Below, in pieces: positions 17,617 to 25,411 of a stretch of DNA of 64,000 nt (position 1 is its first letter; every line of letters begins with the position of its first letter). The stretch spans positions 1,240,001 through 1,304,000 of the forward strand of contig NZ_JAUSYK010000001.1 of assembly GCF_030816855.1 (NCBI RefSeq), read 5' to 3'. The stretch is from Arthrobacter sp. B3I4. GTDB lineage: Bacteria; Actinomycetota; Actinomycetes; Actinomycetales; Micrococcaceae. The position numbers and the translations under genes were made by a program. The notes under the pieces were generated by a model. The model was not told the DNA's origin and made no database searches. It worked only from the letters and a program-made list of their open reading frames with translations.

Positions 17617-18564
17617 ATGAACGCCACTGACTCGTCCCTGCCCAAGGGCGGCCTGGACACCGAGACCCTGGACCTGCCCGGCTGGAAACACAGCTACTCC
17701 GGCAAGGTCCGCGACCTGTATGTGCCGGCGGATGCCGCCATTGCGGAGCGCTTCGGCCACGAATGCGTGCTGGTGGTGGCCAGTGACCGGATCAGCGCCT
17801 ATGACCACGTCCTGGCCAGCGAGATTCCGGACAAGGGCCGCATCCTCACCCAGCTGAGCCTCTGGTGGTTTGAGCAGCTGGGCGTGGAGCACCACGTGCT
17901 TGCGTCCACGGTCGACGGCGGTGTTCCGGCCGCGGTGGCGGGCCGCGCCATGATCTGCAAGAAACTTGAGATGTTCCCGGTCGAATGCATTGCGCGCGGC
18001 TACCTGACCGGCTCGGGGCTCGTCGAATACCGGCAGTCCGGCACTGTCTGCAGCGTTCCGCTGCCCACGGGCCTGGTGGACGGCTCCCGGCTCGAGGAGG
18101 CAATTTTCACTCCCTCGGCCAAGGCCGAGGTGGGCGAGCACGACGAAAACATCACCTTCGACGCCGTGGTGCAGCAGGTCGGCGCCGACGCCGCAGGCCG
18201 ACTCCGTGCGCTGACGCTGGAGATCTACACCAAGGCCGAGGAGATTGCCCGGGGCCGCGGCATCATCCTGGCGGACACCAAGGTGGAGTTCGGCCTAGAT
18301 CCCGCAACCGGTGTCATCACCCTCGGTGACGAGGTCCTCACGCCGGATTCCTCGCGCTTCTGGGACGCAGCCACTTACGAGCCGGGGAAGGCGCAGCCCT
18401 CCTACGACAAGCAGTACGTGCGCGACTGGCTGACGTCGGCCGGATCGGGTTGGGACAAGTCCTCGGACACGCCGCCCCCGGCGCTGCCGGCCGACGTCGT
18501 CGCCCGCACCCGGAGCCGCTACGTTGAAGCCTACGAGCTGCTGACCGGCCGCGCCTTCGACTAG
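17617..18564 (+). CDS. purC: SAICAR synthase
   Basis: A 315-residue phosphoribosylaminoimidazole-succinocarboxamide synthase, joining aspartate to CAIR in purine synthesis. Signatures: HSYSGKVRDLY, VVASDRISAYDHVLAS, ECIARGYLTGSGLVEY and the late DTKVEFGLDP with LTPDSSRFWDA. Length is that of the actinobacterial/eukaryote-like long form. ATG 17617 lies one base after the purD stop. A 73-base gap then separates it from the convergent XRE-TPR regulator. Confidence 0.95.
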   Translation: MNATDSSLPKGGLDTETLDLPGWKHSYSGKVRDLYVPADAAIAERFGHECVLVVASDRISAYDHVLASEIPDKGRILTQLSLWWFEQLGVEHHVLASTVDGGVPAAVAGRAMICKKLEMFPVECIARGYLTGSGLVEYRQSGTVCSVPLPTGLVDGSRLEEAIFTPSAKAEVGEHDENITFDAVVQQVGADAAGRLRALTLEIYTKAEEIARGRGIILADTKVEFGLDPATGVITLGDEVLTPDSSRFWDAATYEPGKAQPSYDKQYVRDWLTSAGSGWDKSSDTPPPALPADVVARTRSRYVEAYELLTGRAFD

Positions 18565-18605
18565 CGCCTGCGGCCCTGGCCTCCGGTTGCCATGGTTGTC
18601 CGCAG

Positions 18606-18635
18606 TCCTGCTTCCGGCGGTCCTGCTTCCGGCGG
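18606..18635. repeat. 15-bp tandem duplication TCCTGCTTCCGGCGG
   Basis: Two perfect copies (18606-18620, 18621-18635) end immediately before the stop codon of the XRE-TPR regulator, in the gap shared with purC. No function is evident. Confidence 0.8.
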
Positions 18636-18637
18636 CT

Positions 18638-19900
18638 CTAGCTCCCGGCGGCTGCTTCGGCGCGGCGCTGGGCCAAGCGGATTTCCAGCACTGCGTCCAT
18701 CGCCTGCTGGACCCGGTCTGAGGCGCCCGCCGCGCTGAACTCCTTCTGCGCCTCATCAAGGTAGGTGAGGGCCTCCTCGGACTCCCCGCCGGCTTTGAGT
18801 GCCTTGCCGAGCAGCAGCGACACCTCACCCGCCGTGTGCTTTGCCAGTACGTCCCGTTCGGCGTGGATCTCGCGCAGCTTCTGCACCGCCCCGACGACGT
18901 CGCCGGTGAGGTAAAGCCAGCGCGCCCGGATGAAGGCCACTTCAAGGTGGTCCGTTTTGTTGCCGCCCACGATCGAAAGTGCCAGTTCCGCACGTTCAAT
19001 CGATGACAGCGTTTCCGGCTCGACAATGCCCGACGACAGGCGCACCGCGGCCGAGGCCTTGTTGAACCTAGCCCAGAGGTCAATGTCGTGCGCCGGGGAG
19101 AGGAGCTGGCCGGCTTTCTCGTGGTACCTGAGGCCCTCGGCGTAGTCGTGGCGCATGAAGGCCACGTTGCCCACCACCCACGCCACTTCGCCGGCCAGCT
19201 GGGTCATGGAATGTTCGTCCATCTGCTCGTTCATGTCCTGGCAGTACTTCCAGGCTTCGTCGAGCCGGCCGCTTTCGGCCAGGGCACCGATCAGGGCCCG
19301 CAGCGCGCCGATAATCAGGGTGGAACCCTTGGGCAGCTGGGCACAGAGCCGCACCGCCTCCTGGGCGTGTTCCACAGCTGCTGTCAGCTGCCCCTGCCCC
19401 TGAGCCGCCGCCGCCAGCATCTGCCGGGCGCGGACCCCCAGGCCTGCCGACTCGGCCGCCATCGGATGGTCCAGCAGCCGCTGCACCATGGCCGCGCATT
19501 CCGCCCACATGCCCTGCTTGATTAGGCACTCAGCCTGCATGTACGTCATGTTCCACCAGGCGCTGGTGTTTTTAGCCTCTAAGGCAATCTGGGCTGCCGT
19601 GGCGGCGTGAACTGCCGCGAGCGGGTAGTCCCGCAGGTCCCAGGCCTGACGGGCGTATAAGCCCGCCAGGACGTATTCGGCGTCGCTGACGGATACCGGC
19701 TGGCTCCACGCCTCAAGCGCTTTCGGGGCGAGCTCCAGCCGGCGGGCGAGCTCCTCGATTACGTCGGCAGTGGGTTCCCGGCGGCCGGTTTCGAGCAGGG
19801 AAATGTAGCTGGGGGAGTACAGGTCCTTCCCCAGCTCCGCCTGGGTGAGCCCACGCTCCAGCCGCTCCGCGCGGAGTTTTTCCCCGAATCCGTTGCCCAC
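18638..19900 (-). CDS. XRE-family regulator with TPR-like C-terminal domain (RRNPP-type candidate)
   Basis: A 420-residue cytoplasmic regulator. Residues 7-60 form an XRE helix-turn-helix (EKLRAERLERGLTQAELGKD and SYISLLETGRREPTADVIEE). The remaining 350 residues are helical with repeated TPR-like pairs, for example AWWNMTYMQAECLIKQGMWA, ALRALIGALAESGRLDEAWK and VSLLLGKALKAGGESEEALT. HTH plus TPR at about 420 residues is the layout of NprR-like RRNPP receptors, which bind short re-imported peptides. The start is GTG 19900 with AGGAGG five bases upstream. It is divergent from the repeat-peptide gene, and two 14-bp repeats lie between them, so the regulator probably controls that gene and perhaps itself. 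Direct peptide binding is inferred. Confidence 0.85.
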   Translation of the reverse strand: MGNGFGEKLRAERLERGLTQAELGKDLYSPSYISLLETGRREPTADVIEELARRLELAPKALEAWSQPVSVSDAEYVLAGLYARQAWDLRDYPLAAVHAATAAQIALEAKNTSAWWNMTYMQAECLIKQGMWAECAAMVQRLLDHPMAAESAGLGVRARQMLAAAAQGQGQLTAAVEHAQEAVRLCAQLPKGSTLIIGALRALIGALAESGRLDEAWKYCQDMNEQMDEHSMTQLAGEVAWVVGNVAFMRHDYAEGLRYHEKAGQLLSPAHDIDLWARFNKASAAVRLSSGIVEPETLSSIERAELALSIVGGNKTDHLEVAFIRARWLYLTGDVVGAVQKLREIHAERDVLAKHTAGEVSLLLGKALKAGGESEEALTYLDEAQKEFSAAGASDRVQQAMDAVLEIRLAQRRAEAAAGS

Positions 19901-19918
19901 GGGTTCCTCCTAATTCCG

Positions 19919-19955
19919 GACAGTCTTTGTACTAAATGCTTGACAGTCTCTGTGC
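19919..19955. promoter_or_regulatory. two direct repeats GACAGTCTYTGTRC, probable operator of the XRE regulator
   Basis: GACAGTCTTTGTAC (19919-19932) and GACAGTCTCTGTGC (19942-19955) match at 12 of 14 positions and are 23 bp apart, about two helical turns. Each contains a short dyad, ACAG-N3-CTGT (perfect in the second copy). They lie in the divergent intergenic region, and the second overlaps the -35 element of the peptide promoter. Confidence 0.65.
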
Positions 19956-19970
19956 AAGCAATTTTACAAT
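19940..19970 (+). promoter_or_regulatory. promoter of the repeat-peptide gene
   Basis: TTGACA at 19940-19945 is a consensus -35. TACAAT at 19965-19970 is a near-consensus -10 with a 19-bp spacer, slightly long, as in promoters that need an activator. The surrounding sequence is much more AT-rich than the rest of the window. A leader of about 50-55 bases precedes the ATG. Confidence 0.55.
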
Positions 19971-20030
19971 GTATGTCAACAAGGGCAGTGCTGACTTGGT
20001 AACGACTACGACTCAAAATTGAGGAACTCT

Positions 20031-20249
20031 ATGTTGAAGAAGATTGCAGCCGGCGCGGTTCTCGCAGGCGCCCTGGCTTTCTCCGCAGCGGCCCCGGCCG
20101 TTCTGTCCGCAGGTTCCATTGCCGATACCACCAATGTCACCGCCGTCGGCAATTGGCCGGACCCGATGCGCACGGCCACCGCCGTCGGGAACTGGCCCGA
20201 CCCCATGACCTATTCAACGAACGTCGGCAACTGGCCCGACCCGATGTAA
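20031..20249 (+). CDS. secreted peptide precursor with three VGNWPDPM repeats (candidate pheromone)
   Basis: A 72-residue preprotein: a lysine-started hydrophobic signal peptide (MLKKIAAGAVLAGALAFSAA with possible cleavage near APA or LSA), a short linker (GSIADTTNVTA), then three copies of VGNWPDPM at residues 39-46, 52-59 and 65-72. The period is exactly 13 and the last copy ends at the stop. Spacers are RTATA and TYSTN. The three 24-base coding units differ at four codons, all third-position and all silent, which indicates selection on the peptide. GAGG six bases upstream supports ATG 20031. It is divergent from the XRE-TPR regulator and followed by a terminator. No homologue is known to me. 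A signal peptide releasing several identical oligopeptides is the favoured reading; a bacteriocin is less likely because no immunity gene is seen. Confidence 0.75.
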   Translation: MLKKIAAGAVLAGALAFSAAAPAVLSAGSIADTTNVTAVGNWPDPMRTATAVGNWPDPMTYSTNVGNWPDPM

Positions 20250-20267
20250 CCGACTCTCGACAAACTC

Positions 20268-20304
20268 AGCCCCGGGACCGCCGTAAGGTCTCGGGGCTGT
20301 TTTG
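20268..20304 (+). terminator. rho-independent terminator of the peptide gene
   Basis: AGCCCCGGGACC (20268-20279) pairs with GGTCTCGGGGCT (20287-20298) with one mismatch across a seven-base loop, followed by GTTTTGT. It begins 18 bases after the stop codon, so the peptide gene appears to be a single-gene transcript. Confidence 0.85.
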
Positions 20305-20407
20305 TGCCCAGCCCCCGCTGATCGGCTGCGCCGTAACGGCCGTTTTGAGCGGTGAAAACGACACTCACGGAGCACTCGATGGCAGTACGGGGGGTTATAG
20401 GAAACAC

Positions 20408-20441
20408 AAAAGAGGGCCTTCCGATTGGAAGACCCTCTTTT
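20408..20441 (-). terminator. terminator downstream of tRNA-Pro
   Basis: AAAGAGGGCCTTCC (20409-20422) and GGAAGACCCTCTTT (20427-20440) form a 14-bp stem with one mismatch and a four-base loop. On the minus strand the stem ends in TTTTGTGTTT, just after the tRNA. Confidence 0.85.
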
Positions 20442-20444
20442 GAC

Positions 20445-20521
20445 TGGTCGGGATGACAGGATTTGAACCTGCGACCTCGTCGTCCCGAACGACGCGCGCT
20501 ACCAAGCTGCGCCACATCCCG
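20445..20521 (-). tRNA. tRNA-Pro (anticodon CGG)
   Basis: A complete 77-base cloverleaf on the minus strand with encoded CCA. The acceptor stem CGGGATG pairs with CATCCCG. The anticodon stem CGTCG/CGACG encloses the loop TTCGGGA, giving anticodon CGG (reads CCG). The T-arm contains GGTTCAAATCC. A terminator hairpin follows. No integrase or att-like duplication is seen beside it. Confidence 0.96.
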
Positions 20522-20614
20522 ATCCGTTACTTCAAAAGCAACTTCACAAGAGTATCCGATTTCGGCCCCGGATGCGAAATCCGGGAGCCGACCGGGGTCG
20601 CGGCTAGGCAAGCG

Positions 20615-22459
20615 TCAGACCAGCGATTCCTTCCACGCCCCGTGCAGCTTGGCAAAGCGTCCGCCGCCGCCGATCAGTTCCGCCGGGGTTCCGTCCTCCA
20701 CCACCTGGCCGTCGTGGACCACAAGCACCCGGTCTGCGGTCTCCACGGTGGAGAGGCGGTGCGCAATAATCAGCGCCGTGCGGGCTGCGCCGGACGAGCC
20801 TGGACCGGTGCCGGCCCCGCGCAGCAGGCTCGCCAGTCCCGCCTGGACCATCCGTTCGGAGGGGATGTCCAGGGAGGAGGTGGCCTCATCCAGGATCAGG
20901 ACCGCGGGCCGGGCCAGGAAGGCCCGGGCGAAGCTGATCAGCTGGCGCTGACCGGCGGAAACGCGCCCGCCGCGCTTGTTCACGTCGGTGTCATAGCCCT
21001 CCGGCAGGGCGGTGATGAACTCGTGGGCTCCGACGGCCTTGGCCGCGTCCTCGATTTCCTGCCGGGAAGCCTCGGGCCGGCCGAGGGCGATGTTGTCGGC
21101 CACGGAACCGCTGAACAGGAACGCCTCCTGGGTGACCATGACGACGTTCCGGCGCAGATCCGCCGTCGCCAGCTGCCGAAGGTCCACGCCGTCGAGGGTG
21201 AGCGAACCGGAGGAGACGTCGTAGAAACGCGCGATCAGCTTGGCCAGCGTCGACTTTCCGGCGCCGGTCTGGCCCACCAGCGCGACCGTCTGGCCGGCCG
21301 GAATGTGCAGGTCCATCGTAGGAATGATGACCGGGCCGTCGCCGTAGCGGAACTCAACGTTCTCGAAATCGATGCGGCCGGTGGCCCGCTCCAGGGCGAC
21401 CGGGTTTTTGGGCGGCCGGACGGTGGGCACTTCCTCCAGCAGGCCGGATACCTTCTCGAGCGCCGCCTGCGCGCTCTGGAACGAGTTGTAGAACATCGCC
21501 ATCTGGTCCACCGGCTGGAAGAAACGCTTGGTCGAGAGGATCAGCGCCAGCAGCACGCCCACGGCGAGTTCGCCGGATAGGACACGGAAGCCGCCGGTGA
21601 GCAGCACGACGGCCACGCAGACGTTCCCGATCAGCACCAGGCCGGGCTGGAAGATGCCGTTCAGGTTGATGGAGCGGACGGTGACCTTGCGGTACTCCTC
21701 GGAAAGTTTGGCGTAGCGTTCGGCGTTCTGGGGTTCCTTGCGGAAGGCCTTGACCGCCCGGATGCCGGTCATGGTCTCCACGAAGTGCACGATCAGCCGG
21801 GCCGACACGACCCGGGACTCGCGGAACGCGATCTGGGAATGCTTCTGGTACCAGCGGGCGAGGAAGTACATCGGCACGCCGGCGGCGAGCACCAACAGTC
21901 CGCTGCGCCAGTCCAGGGCGAACACCGTGATGGCCGTGAAGACCATGAACAGCATGCCGGAGGCGAGCGAGCTGACGCCGGAGTCGAGGAGTTCGCGCAG
22001 TGCCTCGAGGTCGGAGGTCTGCCGGGCGATGATGCGGCCCGAGGTGTACTTCTCGTGGAACTCCAGGCTCAGCCGCTGCGTCTGCCGGAAGACCCGCACG
22101 CGCAGGTCCAGCAGCATCGCCTGGCTGAGCCGCGCCGTCGATGTCACGTACAGGGCGGTGAGACCCGCGGTCGCGACGGCCGCGGCGAGGTACGCGGCCC
22201 CGGCCAGGACGAGCGGCAGGTTGTCACCGGCGCGGAGGGCCGGAAGTGCGCGGTCGATGCCGAAAGCGATCAGCGCCGGCCCGGCCACACGGGCGGCCTG
22301 GGAGAGTACGACGGCGGCGATCGTCAGCCAGAAGCGCAGGCGGACGGGACGGATCAGCGAGCCAAGCAGGGTCAGGGAGCGTTGCCGGACGGCTTTGCTG
22401 TCGGCCCTGGACAGGTGTGCGTTGTCCTCGTTGGCGGTGCCGAAGGTTGCGGTGCTCAT
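20615..22459 (-). CDS. ABC exporter half-transporter, canonical ATPase subunit
   Basis: A 614-residue fused permease-ATPase with six transmembrane helices in the first 330 residues and a nucleotide-binding domain after. Walker A is GQTGAGKST, the signature VSAGQRQL (SAGQ for SGGQ), and Walker [14 protein letters not shown] with the catalytic Glu. It starts inside the end of the upstream ABC gene (ATGA-type overlap of four bases), so the two are translated together and should form a heterodimer. These proteins belong to the multidrug/lipid/peptide exporter group. The peptide gene lies nearby but on the other side of the tRNA, and its Sec signal makes a dedicated exporter unnecessary. Confidence 0.9.
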   Translation of the reverse strand: MSTATFGTANEDNAHLSRADSKAVRQRSLTLLGSLIRPVRLRFWLTIAAVVLSQAARVAGPALIAFGIDRALPALRAGDNLPLVLAGAAYLAAAVATAGLTALYVTSTARLSQAMLLDLRVRVFRQTQRLSLEFHEKYTSGRIIARQTSDLEALRELLDSGVSSLASGMLFMVFTAITVFALDWRSGLLVLAAGVPMYFLARWYQKHSQIAFRESRVVSARLIVHFVETMTGIRAVKAFRKEPQNAERYAKLSEEYRKVTVRSINLNGIFQPGLVLIGNVCVAVVLLTGGFRVLSGELAVGVLLALILSTKRFFQPVDQMAMFYNSFQSAQAALEKVSGLLEEVPTVRPPKNPVALERATGRIDFENVEFRYGDGPVIIPTMDLHIPAGQTVALVGQTGAGKSTLAKLIARFYDVSSGSLTLDGVDLRQLATADLRRNVVMVTQEAFLFSGSVADNIALGRPEASRQEIEDAAKAVGAHEFITALPEGYDTDVNKRGGRVSAGQRQLISFARAFLARPAVLILDEATSSLDIPSERMVQAGLASLLRGAGTGPGSSGAARTALIIAHRLSTVETADRVLVVHDGQVVEDGTPAELIGGGGRFAKLHGAWKESLV

Positions 22460-24273
22460 CGGGAAACCTCCTCGGCCTCGAGTGCGGACAGTTCGGAATC
22501 GAGATCCCGCGGTTCCGGGTCCAGGCTGGCGATCACGTACCGGTAGTGGCTGTTGTTCGCGAGCAGTTCGGTGTGGGTGCCGACGGCGGTGATCCGGCCG
22601 TCTTCCAGCAGCGCCACCCGGTCGGCCAGCGCCACGGTGGAGGGCCGGTGCGCAACGATCAGGGTGGTGGTGTCGGCCAGCACCTCCCGGAGCCGGCCTT
22701 CGACGAGTTCCTCGGTATTGACGTCCAATGCGGAGAGCGGGTCGTCGAGGACCAGCACCCTGGGCTGCGCCGCGACCGCACGGGCGAGGGCGATGCGCTG
22801 CCGCTGGCCACCGGACAGGCTGAGGCCTTCCTCGCCGATCAGCGTGTCGAGTCCCTCCGGCAGCGAGTAGGCGAAGTGGGCTTGGGCGGTGTCGAGCGCC
22901 TCGGCCAGGATCTGCTCCCGGCGCTCCGCGGACTCCTGCCCCTGGACCCCGAGCAGGACGTTGTCCCGGACCGAGCTGGAGAACAGGGTGGTGTCCTCGA
23001 ACGCCACGGCGACGATGGTGCGCAGCTCCTGCACGCTGAAGTCGCGCAGGTCGACGCCGTCGATCGTCACCGAGCCCGCCGTGACATCGAACAACCGCGG
23101 CACCAGCTGCAGCAGGGCACTCTTGCCGCTGCCGGTGATGCCCACCAGGGCCATGGTTTCGCCGGGCCGGATGTCCAGGCTGATGTCCCTGAGGATCGGT
23201 TTGTCGGGTGCATCCTCGAACGCGAAGGAGGCGTGCTGGAAGCTCAGGGCGCCCTTGAGCCGGTCCGGGCTGCGCGGGTCGTCCGGGCTGGTGATGGTGT
23301 TGATCGAATCCATCACCTCGAAGTGCCGGTCCACTGCCGTCTTGGCGGTGAGCGCCATCGCCAGCAGCATGCCGCAGAACTCCACCGGAGCGGCAATGAC
23401 AGCGGCGGTGGCGAAGAATGCCACCAGCGAACCGATGCTGAGTTGTCCGTCGGCTGCCAGCATGACGCCGACGATGAGGCCGGCGCCGAGGGCCAGCTCG
23501 GGGAGCAGCGTGACGACCAGGCTGAAAGCGGCCAGGTGCTTGGCCTTCGCGATCTCGGTCTGGCGCAGCTCCTCGGCCTGGTCGTTGAAGTTCTCCAATG
23601 CTTCCCGGCTGCGGCCGAACGCCTTGAGCACGCGGATGCCGTGCACGGATTCCTCAACGGTGGTGGCGAGGTCGCCGGCCTGGTCCTGGCTGCGCCGGGC
23701 CACCTTGCTGAAGCGCGTCCGGAAGCGGAAGCCGTAGATCATGATCGGGACAGCGGCGGCCAGGAAGATCAGCGCCAGCTGCCAGCTCATGGAGAACATC
23801 ACGACGACGCCGATCACCACGGTCAGCGTCGTAACCACCAGCATGATGGCGCCGAACGCCATCCAGCGCCGGAGGAAGTTCAGGTCCGTCATGGCGCGCG
23901 AGAGCAGCTGGCCGGAACCCCAACGGTCGTGGAAGGAAACGGCAAGATCCTGCAGATGGTCATACAGCGATACCCGCATGCGGGTCTCTACCGTGGTGGC
24001 CGGGTTGATGACGAACTGGCGGCGCAGAGCCACGAGCCCGGCTTCCGCGATGCCCAGAAGCAGGATCACGGAGGAGGCGATCCACACCGCCTGGCTGTTG
24101 CCGCCCGGCCTCAGCCAGTCATTGATCAGTATCCGCAGGACTTGGGGGATGGCCAGCGCCACGATGCTTGCCAGCAAGGCGCAGAGCAGGCCCAGGACCA
24201 GCCGCGGCAGAATCGGCCTGACGTGCGGATAGAGACGGCGAATTGATGAAAAGAAAGGGGTCTGCTTGGCCAT
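22456..24273 (-). CDS. ABC exporter half-transporter, degenerate ATPase subunit
   Basis: A 605-residue fused permease-ATPase. Six hydrophobic helices occupy residues 20-300. Walker A is [10 protein letters not shown] and the signature [10 protein letters not shown]. Walker B reads [12 protein letters not shown], with Asp in place of the catalytic Glu. That substitution, with a normal signature here and an altered one in the partner, is the pattern of asymmetric heterodimeric exporters such as BmrCD and TM287/288. ATG 24273 is the start. A Crp-like site lies 79 bases upstream at 24352-24367. Confidence 0.9.
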   Translation of the reverse strand: MAKQTPFFSSIRRLYPHVRPILPRLVLGLLCALLASIVALAIPQVLRILINDWLRPGGNSQAVWIASSVILLLGIAEAGLVALRRQFVINPATTVETRMRVSLYDHLQDLAVSFHDRWGSGQLLSRAMTDLNFLRRWMAFGAIMLVVTTLTVVIGVVVMFSMSWQLALIFLAAAVPIMIYGFRFRTRFSKVARRSQDQAGDLATTVEESVHGIRVLKAFGRSREALENFNDQAEELRQTEIAKAKHLAAFSLVVTLLPELALGAGLIVGVMLAADGQLSIGSLVAFFATAAVIAAPVEFCGMLLAMALTAKTAVDRHFEVMDSINTITSPDDPRSPDRLKGALSFQHASFAFEDAPDKPILRDISLDIRPGETMALVGITGSGKSALLQLVPRLFDVTAGSVTIDGVDLRDFSVQELRTIVAVAFEDTTLFSSSVRDNVLLGVQGQESAERREQILAEALDTAQAHFAYSLPEGLDTLIGEEGLSLSGGQRQRIALARAVAAQPRVLVLDDPLSALDVNTEELVEGRLREVLADTTTLIVAHRPSTVALADRVALLEDGRITAVGTHTELLANNSHYRYVIASLDPEPRDLDSELSALEAEEVSR

Positions 24274-24351
24274 GCCTGCTTCTTAGCTGCCACTGCGAAA
24301 TGAATTACGCAACTGAATGTAGTTTCCGGTAGCAACTACCCTAGGCCATAG

Positions 24352-24367
24352 CGTGACCCGGTTCACA
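24352..24367. promoter_or_regulatory. probable Crp/GlxR binding site upstream of ABC exporter
   Basis: CGTGACCCGGTTCACA matches the TGTGA-N6-TCACA consensus at nine of ten defined positions. It lies 79 bases upstream of the ABC exporter ATG (minus strand). A Crp-family regulator is encoded at 32181-32858. Confidence 0.5.
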
Positions 24368-24460
24368 GCTTAGCGGGCTACTGTGCAAACTGGCGCAGAT
24401 ATTGTGATCCGTAATAGGCCCTTTTCCCCGCGGGGCGGGAGCGCCCGCGGTGCCTGGCCG

Positions 24461-25411
24461 CTAGGGCCGGGCGGTCAGGGTCAGCAGCACAGCCTCCGGT
24501 TTGCAGGCGATCCGGACCGGGGCAAAGCGGGAGGTCCCGATGCCGCCGGAGACATTCACCGGCGTCGTCCGTCCGTCCCTTCCCCAGTCGTTCAGGCCCT
24601 TGGCGCGCCAGGTAGGCAGGTCGCAGTTGGCGACGAGCGCCCCATAACCCGGAACGCAGATCTGGCCGCCGTGGGTGTGGCCGGCCAGGATGAGGTCCGC
24701 CCCGTCCCCGGTGAAATGGTCGAGTACCCGCTGGTAGGGGGCGTGCACGACGGCGACCCTCAGGTGCGGGTTGGCGTCCTGGCCGCTGGTGCCGCGCGGC
24801 CAGCCGGCGTACCGCTCGAGGCGCAGGTGCGGATCGTCGACCCCGGAAAAATCGACCCGCAGCCCCTTGAGGATGAGCGACTGGCAACGATTGGTGAGAT
24901 CCACCCAGCCGGACATCCCGAAGCCGGACCGCAGCCGGGGCCAATCCAGCTTTTCCGGGCTCTTCGGCCGCAAGGACGGGCCGCGGAAGTAGGCTGCGGG
25001 GTTCTTCAGCCGGGGGGCGAAGTAATCGTTGGATCCGGGGACGAAGACGCCGGGGAACGTCATCAGGGGCCGCAGCGACTCCAGCAGGGGCTCAACGGCC
25101 TTGACGTGGCTGAGGTTGTCTCCGGTGTTGACCACCAGATCCGGCTTCAGGCCGGCCAAAGAGGCGAGCCAATCGGCTTTGCGTCGCTGGCCCGGCACGA
25201 AGTGGATGTCGCTGAGGTGCAACACGCGGATCGGACCGAAGCCGGGCGGCAAGATCGGGAGGTTCTCCTCGCGCAGAACAAACTGGTTCTTCTCCCACAA
25301 ACCGTATCCGGCCGCAGCAACACCCCCGGCGGCCCCGACTGCAGTGGCTACGGCAAGGCCGCGCCCGATATGACGGACGCGGCCTGCCAGTGCACTGGCT
25401 TCCAGTGCCAC
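24461..25411 (-). CDS. membrane-anchored metallophosphoesterase
   Basis: A 316-residue calcineurin-like phosphoesterase with an N-terminal hydrophobic anchor (about residues 17-40). Metal-binding motifs are LHLSDIHFVPGQ, VVNTGDNLSH, PGSNDYF (the usual GNHD position reads SND), VVHAPYQRV and LAGHTHGGQ. The group includes YaeI-like phosphodiesterases acting at the outer face of the membrane. GTG at 25411 shares its first base with the last base of the PBP stop codon, so translation is coupled to the PBP. Confidence 0.85.
   Translation of the reverse strand: MALEASALAGRVRHIGRGLAVATAVGAAGGVAAAGYGLWEKNQFVLREENLPILPPGFGPIRVLHLSDIHFVPGQRRKADWLASLAGLKPDLVVNTGDNLSHVKAVEPLLESLRPLMTFPGVFVPGSNDYFAPRLKNPAAYFRGPSLRPKSPEKLDWPRLRSGFGMSGWVDLTNRCQSLILKGLRVDFSGVDDPHLRLERYAGWPRGTSGQDANPHLRVAVVHAPYQRVLDHFTGDGADLILAGHTHGGQICVPGYGALVANCDLPTWRAKGLNDWGRDGRTTPVNVSGGIGTSRFAPVRIACKPEAVLLTLTARP

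Noticed and set aside
20031..20249. Repeat peptide as a bacteriocin or lanthipeptide
   Set aside because: No modification enzyme, protease-type exporter or immunity gene is adjacent; the precursor has a Sec signal and three identical short repeats, which fits a signal better. Not fully excluded.
20445..20521. tRNA-Pro as an integration site of a mobile element
   Set aside because: No integrase, no partial tRNA duplication and no change in gene content around it were seen.
22246..24246. 666-codon plus-strand open frame
   Set aside because: Antisense to the two ABC exporter genes; Gln/His/Gly/Arg-rich shadow translation.
20615..24273. ABC exporter as dedicated transporter of the repeat peptide
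   Set aside because: It lacks a C39 peptidase domain, is separated by a tRNA and two terminators, and the precursor already has a Sec signal.
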